Source of the DNA: Rhodothermota bacterium
GTDB lineage: Bacteria > Hydrogenedentota > Hydrogenedentia > Hydrogenedentales > GCA-2746185
Reading direction: 5' to 3'
NCBI GenBank assembly: GCA_009885415.1
Contig: VFKU01000538.1
Location: 1 to 13,461 of the forward strand
DNA: 13,461 bases
The translations under genes were made by a program, and so were the position numbers. Positions 1 through 6,610 of the stretch are shown here, piece by piece. Every line of letters begins with the position of its first letter. Position 1 is the first letter of the stretch. The notes beneath the pieces were generated by a model, which was not told where the DNA came from, did no database searches, and saw only the letters and a program-made list of their open reading frames with translations.

Positions 1-932
1 CCTGGGGCATCGAGCCGCTCCGCCAGGGCTGCTCGGACTACTACCAGCGCGTTTTCGGCGTGCCGCTCGAAAACGTCATGATCACCGCCGGCGTCTCCGG
101 CGGACTCTTCCTTGCGCTCGCGGCCACGGTGAACCCCGGCGACGAGGTCATCTTCTCCGATCCCTACTTCGTCATCTACAAGCACCTCGTCAACTTCCTC
201 GGCGGCACGTGCGTCAACGTTGACACCCACCCGGATTTCCGGTTGCGGCCCGAGCAGGTCGAAGCAGCGATCACCCCGAAGTCCAAAATTCTCATCGTGA
301 ACTCCCCCTCGAACCCGACCGGCGTCGCGATGACCGATGCCGAGCTCCGCGCGCTCGCCGCAGTCGCCAAGAAGCACAAGCTGCTTCTCATCAGCGACGA
401 GATTTACGAGCAACTCACTTACGACACCCCGCCCGCGACCATGGCCGGAAAATACGAGAACACCCTCGTGCTCAATGGCTTCTCCAAGATGGCCGCGATG
501 ACCGGATGGCGCGTCGGCTTTGCCGCCGGCCCGGCCGAGATCATCCAGCAGATGAACACCTTGCAGCAGTACACCTTTGTCTGCGCGCCCTCGATGGCGC
601 AGCACGCCGCGGTCACCGCGCTGACGACGGACTATTCCGCGAACGTCGAAGCCTACCGCCGCAAGCGTGACCTCATCTACGGCCTGCTCAAGGACAGCTT
701 CGACGTGACGAAGCCCACCGGCGCCTTCTACATCTTCCCCGCCGCGCCCGGCGGCGACGGCGAGGCCTTCTGCAAAAAGGCCATCGAGAACAACCTCATC
801 ATCATCCCCGGAAACGTCTTCAGTAACCGCAACACCCACTTCCGCATCAGCTTCGCCACCTCGGACGAGAACCTGAAGAAGGGTGCGGAAATCCTCTGCC
901 GGATGGCGGACAATATGGCGGTGGCAAAGTAG
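1..932 (+). CDS. PLP-dependent aminotransferase, class I/II (aspartate/aromatic type), 5' truncated
   Basis: Fold-type I aminotransferase that moves an amino group between an amino acid and a 2-oxo acid using pyridoxal phosphate in the cytoplasm. The open frame runs off the left edge: codons from base 3 read WGIEPLRQGCSDYYQRVFG, so the GTG at 60 is internal and roughly the first 90-100 residues are missing. Visible landmarks are the SNPTG motif (bases about 309-323), the SDEIYEQLTYD block with the Asp and Tyr that contact the cofactor (about 393-425), the Schiff-base lysine in NGFSKMAAMTGWR (codon 486-488), and the substrate-carboxylate arginine in FRISFA (codon 843-845). The family is clear. 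The substrate (aspartate, aromatic or branched-chain) cannot be read from sequence alone. It converges on the next gene with only 27 bases between the stops and no visible hairpin. Confidence 0.93.
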   Translation, partial: WGIEPLRQGCSDYYQRVFGVPLENVMITAGVSGGLFLALAATVNPGDEVIFSDPYFVIYKHLVNFLGGTCVNVDTHPDFRLRPEQVEAAITPKSKILIVNSPSNPTGVAMTDAELRALAAVAKKHKLLLISDEIYEQLTYDTPPATMAGKYENTLVLNGFSKMAAMTGWRVGFAAGPAEIIQQMNTLQQYTFVCAPSMAQHAAVTALTTDYSANVEAYRRKRDLIYGLLKDSFDVTKPTGAFYIFPAAPGGDGEAFCKKAIENNLIIIPGNVFSNRNTHFRISFATSDENLKKGAEILCRMADNMAVAK

Positions 933-959
933 AATCGCGCCACGCCGCCCATCGAGGAA

Positions 960-1907
960 TCACCATTCGGAAAGGACTTGCGAAGCCCTCTTGCGAACAT
1001 CGGGGCGAGTGTCCATGTATCCAATGCTTTCTACGACAGTTCGGGAATCGTCGCCGCCCAGCCAGTCCAAGATATCGAGCATTGTCATCGCACTTTTTTG
1101 TCGCTGCACCGGGTCCTGAAACCATTGTCGGCACTGTGCGTCCCCTCGCGTGAATGCCAGTACCGCCGCCAGTCGCCAACCTTCCTGCGACGTGGGCGTT
1201 TCGGCGATCTCTGTCTGGGCCGCCGCACGCAGCGGGGCGATATATTTTCCCGCCTGTTCTACCGGGAGTACTTCCATGGTGCGAGCAAACATGCCGAGCG
1301 CGTCGCGAATCGAGTAGTTGGCTGCTGCCGCGACATCGGGTGGCGGCGCCAGCAACAAGTCGAGCGCGACCGGATAGGGCATAAACGCGAGCCCTTCGAG
1401 CAACTTCTTGCGTTTCTCCAGCGGAGTATTCGGATTGCGCACGGCGTCTACGAGTGCCTTCGCGCCAGCTTCGCCAAGGGTCGCCCAGCGAATGAAACTG
1501 AATAGCCCATCTTCAAGGCTCCGGTCGGACCTGCGCCACGTCGAACGGATAAACCAATCGTAGTCGATCGATCTTGCGCCGTCGGCCGGCGGGGTCAATG
1601 CAATCTCATCGACCAAATCCGCGATCGACGCCCAGTCCGTGTCTTGCCGAGATTTCAGCGTCTGAACTTCCGCTCGCGCCTTGGCCAGATCGCTTTCCAA
1701 TTCATGGACTCGTTCCTCCAGCGCGGCGACCGTTGCATCTCGATTAGAAGCGAGTTCTGGCGCTCGCGCTGGCTCCTCCACAACGGCGACGGTTTGCGGT
1801 CCAAAAAAACTGAGCCAGTTGAGTCCGATGAAGGCGGCAACAAATCCACACACCGGCAGCGCGAGTAGGTAATACCACTGATACTTCGCGGAACGAATGC
1901 CGCACAT
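960..1907 (-). CDS. hypothetical membrane-anchored coiled-coil protein with a helical C-terminal domain
   Basis: I do not recognise this 315-residue protein. Residues about 11-35 form one hydrophobic segment, after a short Lys/Arg-containing start, which looks like an N-terminal membrane anchor. Residues about 57-88 show a clean heptad pattern (V60, L63, V67, L70, L74, A77, V81, L84), a probable coiled coil. The rest is rich in Ala, Leu, Arg and Trp and appears all-helical, with stretches resembling degenerate HEAT repeats (for example the final SRTVVESIGYMDTRPDVRKR segment). This suggests a scaffold or assembly role rather than an enzyme, but that is inference. The ATG at 1907 has a possible GAGGG about 10 nt upstream. 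Base composition looks somewhat less GC-rich than the neighbours, so it may be lineage-specific or acquired. It stands alone, convergent with the aminotransferase and divergent from the prenyl synthase. Confidence 0.75.
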   Translation of the reverse strand: MCGIRSAKYQWYYLLALPVCGFVAAFIGLNWLSFFGPQTVAVVEEPARAPELASNRDATVAALEERVHELESDLAKARAEVQTLKSRQDTDWASIADLVDEIALTPPADGARSIDYDWFIRSTWRRSDRSLEDGLFSFIRWATLGEAGAKALVDAVRNPNTPLEKRKKLLEGLAFMPYPVALDLLLAPPPDVAAAANYSIRDALGMFARTMEVLPVEQAGKYIAPLRAAAQTEIAETPTSQEGWRLAAVLAFTRGDAQCRQWFQDPVQRQKSAMTMLDILDWLGGDDSRTVVESIGYMDTRPDVRKRASQVLSEW

Positions 1908-2050
1908 ATGGATGGGCCCTCGTTGACTACAGCGGCGGCGTCAAGTCATCTCGATAACGATATGCGATACGGAATACCGAAAAGTTAATCCCTTGCGACA
2001 GGTGGGGGTTGCGCCGCGAAAACGTGAGGCCGCTATGCTAAGATCGCACA
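1908..2050. promoter_or_regulatory. divergent intergenic region between the coiled-coil gene and the prenyl synthase
   Basis: This 143-bp gap must hold promoters for both flanking genes. For the plus strand, TATGCT (2034-2039) or the overlapping TAAGAT (2039-2044) could be a -10 element, with TTGCGC (2009-2014) as a weak -35. No Shine-Dalgarno sequence precedes the ATG at 2051. Around 1951-1970 the motif CGATA occurs three times at 6-7 bp spacing, which might be a binding site but is weak. No promoter for the minus strand is convincing. Confidence 0.3.
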
Positions 2051-3028
2051 ATGACCACCGCATTCACATTGAAACAGTGGTACACGCAGATTGACGGGCC
2101 GCTGGACGCTGCCCGGGCCTTGGTCACGCGCGAATGGACCGACGCGTTTCGGTTGGTCTACGGGCCGGGCGCGACGCCACCGCGGCTTGGCGGAAAAATG
2201 CTTCGGCCCGCGCTGACCTTTTTGGCGGCGGGCGCTTTGGATGCCCCGCAACTCTCCCGATTCACCCAAATGGCCGCGGCGATGGAGTTGCTCCATCTGG
2301 CGTCGCTCGCGCACGACGACGTGGTCGATCGCGCGGACACCCGCCGCGGCGAGACCTCGCTCAATCGCCTGTGGGACAATCATACGGCCGTGCTCGGCGG
2401 GGACTACCTCGTCGCGCGCTCGCTGGACATCCTCACGCACTACGAATCAACCGCGGTCATCCGCAGCGCGCTGCACTCGATTCACCAGATGGCCGAGGGC
2501 GAACTCATCAACTTCGGCCGCAAGCAGAAGGAACTCGAAGAAGAGGATTGCATCCGCCTCGCCGAGAAAAAAACGGCTAGCCTCTTCGCGGTCGCCTGCT
2601 CGTGCCCGGCGGTCCTGCTCGAGTCGCCCTATGTCTCCGCGCTCTTCGATTTCGGTATGGGCGTCGGCACGGCCTTCCAACTCGCGGACGACTTGCTCGA
2701 TCTCGATCAGGACGAAACCACCCTCGGCAAGCCGTCTTGTGGCGATCTCGTCGAAGGAAAAGTCACCCTGCCGATTCTTTATCTCAAACGCACACTCGGC
2801 CCGGCCGACGTCCGCCGCCTGGACGATTTCAAATACGCCGCGATGACCGACCGTGATCGCGCCTGGGTACGCGAGATACTAGGCACGGCCGGCGCACGCG
2901 AGAAAACCGAGTTGTTGGCCCGCGACTACGCGAGCAAAGCCCGCGCCGCGCTCGACGCCCTCCCCGCCTCCACCTACACCGAAGCCATGCTAGGCATTGC
3001 GGATTTTGTACTGCTCCGCGATTCGTGA
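2051..3028 (+). CDS. ispB: long-chain polyprenyl diphosphate synthase (trans-isoprenyl diphosphate synthase)
   Basis: Condenses isopentenyl diphosphate onto an allylic diphosphate to build the all-trans polyprenyl chain, usually for a quinone side chain, in the cytoplasm. The 325-residue length fits the family. All hallmark motifs are visible: GGKMLRP (47-53, variant of GGKRxRP), the first Asp-rich motif DDVVD (89-93) followed by RRG, the KT pair (174-175), the second Asp-rich motif in FQLADDLLD (209-217), and GKPSCGDLVEGKVTLP (226-241). Small residues (A, S) sit 5 and 4 positions before the first DDxxD. In this family bulky residues there limit the chain, so a long product is likely. Exact chain length is not determined, so the symbol is by family only. 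The ATG is preceded closely by a possible -10 element and no SD, so translation may be leaderless. Confidence 0.93.
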   Translation: MTTAFTLKQWYTQIDGPLDAARALVTREWTDAFRLVYGPGATPPRLGGKMLRPALTFLAAGALDAPQLSRFTQMAAAMELLHLASLAHDDVVDRADTRRGETSLNRLWDNHTAVLGGDYLVARSLDILTHYESTAVIRSALHSIHQMAEGELINFGRKQKELEEEDCIRLAEKKTASLFAVACSCPAVLLESPYVSALFDFGMGVGTAFQLADDLLDLDQDETTLGKPSCGDLVEGKVTLPILYLKRTLGPADVRRLDDFKYAAMTDRDRAWVREILGTAGAREKTELLARDYASKARAALDALPASTYTEAMLGIADFVLLRDS

Positions 3029-3042
3029 ACTAACGTTTCCCA

Positions 3043-3115
3043 GGTAGGGTGGGCTTCAGCCCACCTCCCCACGCCGTCTCGCGATCAAGGGTGGTGGGCT
3101 GAAGCCCACCCTACC
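3043..3115. repeat. REP-like inverted repeat doublet, possible bidirectional terminator
   Basis: Two 23-bp arms, 3043-3065 and 3093-3115, are perfect reverse complements separated by 27 bp. Each arm is itself a small palindrome with core GTGGGCTTCAGCCCAC (7-bp stem, 2-nt loop). The region can therefore fold as one long cruciform or as two small hairpins. It fills most of the gap between the convergent prenyl synthase and nitroreductase genes. Palindromic units in inverted pairs between convergent genes are the typical REP/BIME arrangement. A role in ending both transcripts or protecting their 3' ends is inference. Confidence 0.85.
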
Positions 3116-3127
3116 TTTCCGTTTTAT

Positions 3128-3826
3128 TTATTCGTCCTTGAAGAATACGCTCGCCGAGATGGGGTCGCGCACCGTTCGCGTCGCGTTCGCCGGTACTTCG
3201 GGGTCTTCGTAGCCGAAGGAAATCCCGAAGAGGATTCCGATATCGTCGTTGCCGGGGAATTCCTCGCGCACCACGTCGGGGTAATAGCGCATGCTCCCCT
3301 GCGCGCAACTCGCAATCCCGTGCGCGTGCATGGCCAGCATCAGCGTCTGCGCGTACATGCCCACGTCGAGACCCACCGTCGTCCCGAAACTCTTGTGCAT
3401 CCCGATGAAGGCCACGTGCGGCGCGTCGAAAAGTTCGAAATTTCGCAAACTCGCCTTCGCGCGCCCGGCCGAGTCCTCGCGGCCGATACCCATCGCCGAG
3501 TACATCGCCACGGCGCAATCCACCTGCCGCTTGCGGTACTCGCCCTCGAATTTGCTGGGGTAGTCGTAGTCTGGCCGCGAGGGGGCGCCGGACATCACGG
3601 CATGGATCAGCTTGGCGCGGATCCGGTCCCGCGCCGCGCCCGAGGCCACGAAAACTTTCCAGGCCTGGATGTTGCAGTTCGAGGGCGTCCGCTGCGCCCA
3701 CTCGAAGACCCGCTCAAGCACCTCGCGCGGCACCGGCGTAGGCAAAAAGCCCCGTACCGACCGCCGCCCCGTTATCGCCTCTTCCAGCGTCATCGTCACC
3801 AGATCTACTGCCGTCTGTTGCGTCAT
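3128..3826 (-). CDS. nitroreductase family protein (FMN-dependent oxidoreductase)
   Basis: Predicted 232-residue flavoprotein that uses NAD(P)H to reduce nitro compounds, quinones or similar acceptors; the natural substrate is unknown. Family landmarks are RRSVRGF (21-27, phosphate/FMN contact), the TPSNCNIQAWKV block (about 48-58) and the segment GLDVGMYAQTLMLAMHAHGI (152-171) with ASCAQGS after it, then GISFGYED (201-208). The second block normally reads PSxxNxQPW, so its cysteine and alanine are variants. I chose the ATG at 3826 because GGGAG lies about 8 nt upstream; a GTG at 3874 in the same frame gives a longer, atypical N-terminus without better support. It is a single gene, convergent with the prenyl synthase across the REP-like doublet and divergent from the ECF sigma operon. 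Confidence 0.9.
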   Translation of the reverse strand: MTQQTAVDLVTMTLEEAITGRRSVRGFLPTPVPREVLERVFEWAQRTPSNCNIQAWKVFVASGAARDRIRAKLIHAVMSGAPSRPDYDYPSKFEGEYRKRQVDCAVAMYSAMGIGREDSAGRAKASLRNFELFDAPHVAFIGMHKSFGTTVGLDVGMYAQTLMLAMHAHGIASCAQGSMRYYPDVVREEFPGNDDIGILFGISFGYEDPEVPANATRTVRDPISASVFFKDE

Positions 3827-4075
3827 TGCCTTAGCTCCCAAGTCGAACCGCGCCGGATGATAAAGCTCGCCCACCCCCCGCTCAAGCCGGCCATCCCCGG
3901 CCCTATCCTAAGCTCGAGCGCGGCGTCCCATAAGTCTCATCGCTCCTATAAGTCCCATTCTTCCTATTCCTCCCATCGTCTACCCTCGAAAATATTCGAT
4001 ATCTAACAAATTTCCTTCCCTGTGAATGAATCCCCCACCCCCGCGTCTAACTCCCTGTAGCCAAAGGGGAAAGCC
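3827..4075. other. divergent intergenic region upstream of nitroreductase and ECF sigma factor
   Basis: This 249-bp gene-free stretch carries a 9-bp tandem array (3926-3979, listed separately) and a small palindrome TCGAA-AATA-TTCGA (3986-3999). A possible ECF-type -10 element, CGTCTAA, lies at 4044-4050, about 25 nt before the sigma-factor ATG. A matching -35 (GGAAC-like) is not evident, so autoregulation by the downstream sigma factor is only a suggestion. Confidence 0.45.
3926..3979. repeat. tandem 9-bp repeat array, six units, consensus TCCYATNNN
   Basis: Six contiguous nonamers: TCCCATAAG, TCTCATCGC, TCCTATAAG, TCCCATTCT, TCCTATTCC, TCCCATCGT. The first six positions are nearly fixed (TCC, pyrimidine, AT) and the last three vary. 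On the opposite strand the unit reads NNNATRGGA. The pattern stops sharply on both sides. It lies between two divergent genes, and I see no coding explanation. Confidence 0.8.
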
Positions 4076-4723
4076 ATGGGAATGCCCTTAAGCCTGCGGT
4101 TCCGATATCCTAGCGGCGCTGTGACGACGACGAACGCGATATCCGCCGTACCGCTCCGCGAGGCCGAAGATTCCGGCTTGGTGGCGCAGGCGCGCAGCGG
4201 GGATTATCGCGCCTTCGAGGAACTCGTCCGGCGCTATCGCAACGACGTGTTCGCGCTCTCGTACCATTACGTGCGCGAACGCGAGGAGGCGTGGGACCTC
4301 ACGCAGGAAGTGTTTATGAAGGCGCACGGCGGCTTGAAGCGTTTCCGCGGCGACTCAAGTTTCAAGACCTGGCTCTTGCGGATCACGGCGAACCGCTGCA
4401 AGGATTTTTTCAAGAAGCGCAAGCTGCGCACGGTCGCGCTCGAGACGCCCGACGGGCAAATCCTAGACGCGCCGGCGTCCACGCAACAGCCGGATCAGCG
4501 CGCGGAGTCGCAGGAATTGGGCGTGGCGATCGATGCGGCGCTGAAGTCGCTGCCGGAGAAGCACCGGACGGCGATAGTGCTTCGCGAGTTACAGGGCCTA
4601 TCGTATGAAGCGATGGCCGAAGTCATGCAGTGCAGTCTGGGCACGGTGATGAGCCGCTTGCACCATGCGCGAAAGAAAATGCAACGCGCCCTGTCGGACA
4701 TGGGCGTGGTGGAGGGACGATAA
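4076..4723 (+). CDS. ECF (group IV) RNA polymerase sigma factor
   Basis: Directs RNA polymerase to a small regulon when released from its anti-sigma factor. The 215 residues contain region 2 (about 41-112, with DLTQEVFMKAH at 74-84 and FKTWLLRITANRCKDFFKKRK after it) and region 4 (about 150-206, with LPEKHRTAIVLRELQGLSYEAMA and a helix-turn-helix around 175-201 ending in GTVMSRLHHARKK). There is no region 1 or 3, as expected for ECF factors. The ATG at 4076 has AAGGGGA about 6 nt upstream; the ATG at 4082 is an alternative. The first 30 residues are less conserved in character than usual ECF N-termini. The stop codon is directly followed by the anti-sigma start codon, so the two are co-transcribed and probably coupled in translation. 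The target promoters are unknown. Confidence 0.95.
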   Translation: MGMPLSLRFRYPSGAVTTTNAISAVPLREAEDSGLVAQARSGDYRAFEELVRRYRNDVFALSYHYVREREEAWDLTQEVFMKAHGGLKRFRGDSSFKTWLLRITANRCKDFFKKRKLRTVALETPDGQILDAPASTQQPDQRAESQELGVAIDAALKSLPEKHRTAIVLRELQGLSYEAMAEVMQCSLGTVMSRLHHARKKMQRALSDMGVVEGR

Positions 4724-4724
4724 A

Positions 4725-5177
4725 ATGAAAAGCTGCCCGCAAGAAATCAACGTCGAGCGCATCTTCGACGGCGCCGCTGATTCGGCCGCGCTCCGATCGC
4801 ATCTCGACGCCTGCCCTTCCTGTCGCGCTTACCTCGCGGGGCTCGAGCGCATGCGCGCCGGTTTCGCCGTGCGCAAGGCCGCGCCGGAAATTGCCGATGC
4901 GCAGTTGCCTGCGTTCCTGCGCCAGCTCCAGGATCGCGTCGAGGCCGCGCCGGCCGCGCGTCCCGTGCGCCTGTGGGCGATGTTTTCCGCCGCCACTGCC
5001 GCGCTCGTCGTGACGGTGTCGGTGTTATCCATTGTCTCGACCGGCCCCAAGCCGATCGAGGCGACGGTGATCGAGGAGCGCTCGACGGAAATCCAGGGCG
5101 CGACGACGGCAGTGACCGTCGCCGACGACGGCACGACCACGGTGTGGGTCCATGTGCCCGAGGGAGACATGTGGTAA
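4725..5177 (+). CDS. zinc-finger transmembrane anti-sigma factor
   Basis: Predicted to hold the upstream ECF sigma factor inactive at the inner membrane. The 150-residue protein has an N-terminal zinc anti-sigma signature, H26-x3-C30-x2-C33 (HLDACPSC), then a linker, one transmembrane helix (about 83-105, LWAMFSAATAALVVTVSVLS) and a short C-terminal part outside the cytoplasm. The start at 4725 is one base after the sigma-factor stop and has GGAGG (4711-4715) 9 nt upstream. The longer open frame beginning at 4665 lies inside the sigma gene and is not credible. The outer part is only about 45 residues, too small for a typical sensor domain, so a separate sensor may exist; the next gene is a candidate. 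The stop overlaps the next start codon (TAATG). Confidence 0.9.
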   Translation: MKSCPQEINVERIFDGAADSAALRSHLDACPSCRAYLAGLERMRAGFAVRKAAPEIADAQLPAFLRQLQDRVEAAPAARPVRLWAMFSAATAALVVTVSVLSIVSTGPKPIEATVIEERSTEIQGATTAVTVADDGTTTVWVHVPEGDMW

Positions 5178-5638
5178 TGGGCCCAGCCGGGCTGCTTATA
5201 TTCGCTGTATCGCTGACCGCCGCGGGAGAGAAAGTCCCGGCGGACCCGGTCTCCGTCACGATGGTGGCGGTCGAGGCGCGCCGCGAAGGCCGCGCCCAGC
5301 AGTCCTTCGGCCCGGGCCTCGAGAACGTCCGCCGTGCGCTCGCTTCGCTGGATTTCGACACCTTCAACCGCGTGCAGTCGGCTGAAATCCCCGCGCCCTA
5401 CGGCGAGGAGCAGACGATCCACGTCAATCAGAAGTACACGCTGCACATTACGCCGGTCGCGCAACTTGAGGACGGCCGCGTGCGGCTACGCGCGCGTATC
5501 ACGGCGCGCTCGCGGGACGGTTCGCAGACGGTCAACGCGCTCGACACGACGCTCCAGATCAAGCCCGGCACGCAATTGAACCTCGGCGGACTCCGCCTTG
5601 AATCGGGCGAACTGATCCTCGTGATCTCGGTCAAGTAA
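5177..5638 (+). CDS. hypothetical small, possibly exported protein, third gene of the ECF operon
   Basis: A 153-residue protein I cannot assign to a family. It begins with a hydrophobic stretch (GLLIFAVSLTAAG, residues 5-17) that could be a signal peptide, although no Lys or Arg precedes it, so export is uncertain. The remainder alternates polar and hydrophobic residues and ends in a beta-rich segment (TLQIKPGTQLNLGGLRLES and a final ILVISVK), suggesting a small beta-sandwich. The ATG overlaps the anti-sigma stop by one base, with GGGAG about 10 nt upstream, indicating translational coupling. A frame open from 4973 overlaps the anti-sigma gene and was rejected. Position suggests a partner or sensor for the anti-sigma factor, which is inference. 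Its 3' end overlaps the convergent phosphoesterase gene by 8 nt. Confidence 0.8.
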   Translation: MGPAGLLIFAVSLTAAGEKVPADPVSVTMVAVEARREGRAQQSFGPGLENVRRALASLDFDTFNRVQSAEIPAPYGEEQTIHVNQKYTLHITPVAQLEDGRVRLRARITARSRDGSQTVNALDTTLQIKPGTQLNLGGLRLESGELILVISVK

Positions 5639-6533
5639 GCGGGATCGTCGCCGATCGGTCTTGCGCCTCCCCCGCTGTCCACTCTTTGCCCTCGATCAGC
5701 GACCGCGCCGCAAACGACGGATCGCTCAGGCCGCGTGTCGTGACCACGAGTCGATCTTCATGCACGGCCACCTCGCGGTATTCGGTCGGATACTCGGGCA
5801 GCGCCGACGTGATTACGTGCGTCACGCCCTCGACGACTTCGATGATGTTCATGTGCAGATGTCCGGAAAATACCGCGCGGACGTTTGGATGGCTGCGTAG
5901 CACCGCGATGAGATCGCCGCCATTTTCCAAGCACCCCGCGTCCGCCATATTCGGCCGGCGCATGCGCTCCGGGATGCCGATCGCGGGGTAGTGGCACGCC
6001 ACGATCGCCGGCTGCCCCTCATGGACGCGGAGGTCCGCGTCGAGCCAGGCCAATTGCTCGACCGGTAGCGCCCAACGCCCGCGTTCCTCGCCCGGCGCCG
6101 CGACCGTCTTCGTGTTCGGCTCCGGCACGGGCATGAGCGAATTGTTGCGCCACAGCCACAGCGGGTCCAGCACCGCAAAATGCAGCCCGTGGCGCGTGAA
6201 CGAATAGTAGGTCCGGCCGCCGGGGAGCCGCGCGTGGTAGGCCTCGCGGAACCAGCGCCGCGATTCCTCCACCGAGAAATCGTGATTGCCGCCCATCGGG
6301 TAATACGGAAACCCCAGCCAATCGATCAGGTCGCGCCCGGCGAACACGGTGTCGCGTGACGACCCGTCGGCCAGGTCCCCCGTGGCCAAAATGAACTCCG
6401 GCCGAATCTCGCGCAGGTCGCGCCGCAGGCAGCGCATCACGCCCGGCATCATCGTGCCGACGAAGCCGTTGTTCCAGTGGCCGTCGGTGGTACTCCCGAG
6501 GTGCGGGTCGCTGATTTGCACAAAGCGCCACAT
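5631..6533 (-). CDS. calcineurin-like metallophosphoesterase (Icc/CpdA-like)
   Basis: Binuclear-metal phosphoesterase of 300 residues. All metal-binding motifs are visible in order: D9-P-H11 near the start (ISDPHLG), GD at 52-53 (ATGDLAD), GNHD at 82-85, H181 in ACHYP, and GHLH at 224-227. The layout with an early DxH and a C-terminal GHxH resembles the class III cyclic-nucleotide phosphodiesterase group, but the same fold acts on many phosphodiesters and the substrate cannot be told. No signal peptide is seen, so it is probably cytoplasmic. The ATG at 6533 has only a distant AGGA upstream. The gene lies downstream of the XylR-like regulator but is separated from it by a strong terminator, so it probably has its own promoter. 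Its stop overlaps the ECF-operon gene tail-to-tail. Confidence 0.93.
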   Translation of the reverse strand: MWRFVQISDPHLGSTTDGHWNNGFVGTMMPGVMRCLRRDLREIRPEFILATGDLADGSSRDTVFAGRDLIDWLGFPYYPMGGNHDFSVEESRRWFREAYHARLPGGRTYYSFTRHGLHFAVLDPLWLWRNNSLMPVPEPNTKTVAAPGEERGRWALPVEQLAWLDADLRVHEGQPAIVACHYPAIGIPERMRRPNMADAGCLENGGDLIAVLRSHPNVRAVFSGHLHMNIIEVVEGVTHVITSALPEYPTEYREVAVHEDRLVVTTRGLSDPSFAARSLIEGKEWTAGEAQDRSATIPLT

Positions 6534-6554
6534 CGGTCCGCATTCCTATGCCGG

Positions 6555-6594
6555 AAAAAAGTGAAGGCTCCCCGCCTTCTCGCGCGGGGAGCCT
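6555..6594 (-). terminator. intrinsic terminator of the XylR-like regulator gene
   Basis: An 11-bp perfect stem (arms 6565-6575 and 6584-6594, core GGCTCCCCGC) with an 8-nt loop is followed, on the minus strand, by four bases and six T residues (6560-6555). It sits 16 bases after the regulator's stop codon and before the phosphoesterase start. The orientation fits Rho-independent termination of the regulator transcript. Confidence 0.8.
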
Positions 6595-6610
6595 AACACA
6601 GAGCAAAGAG

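Noticed and set aside
3827..3874. GTG start extending the nitroreductase by 16 residues
   Set aside because: The ATG at 3826 has a good SD and gives an N-terminus that matches the family better.
3926..3979. CRISPR array
   Set aside because: The repeated unit is only 9 bp with a 3-bp variable part; there are no long repeats, spacers or cas genes.
4973..5176. Longer start for the third ECF-operon gene
   Set aside because: It would overlap the anti-sigma gene by about 200 bp; the ATG at 5177 overlapping the anti-sigma stop is the natural start.
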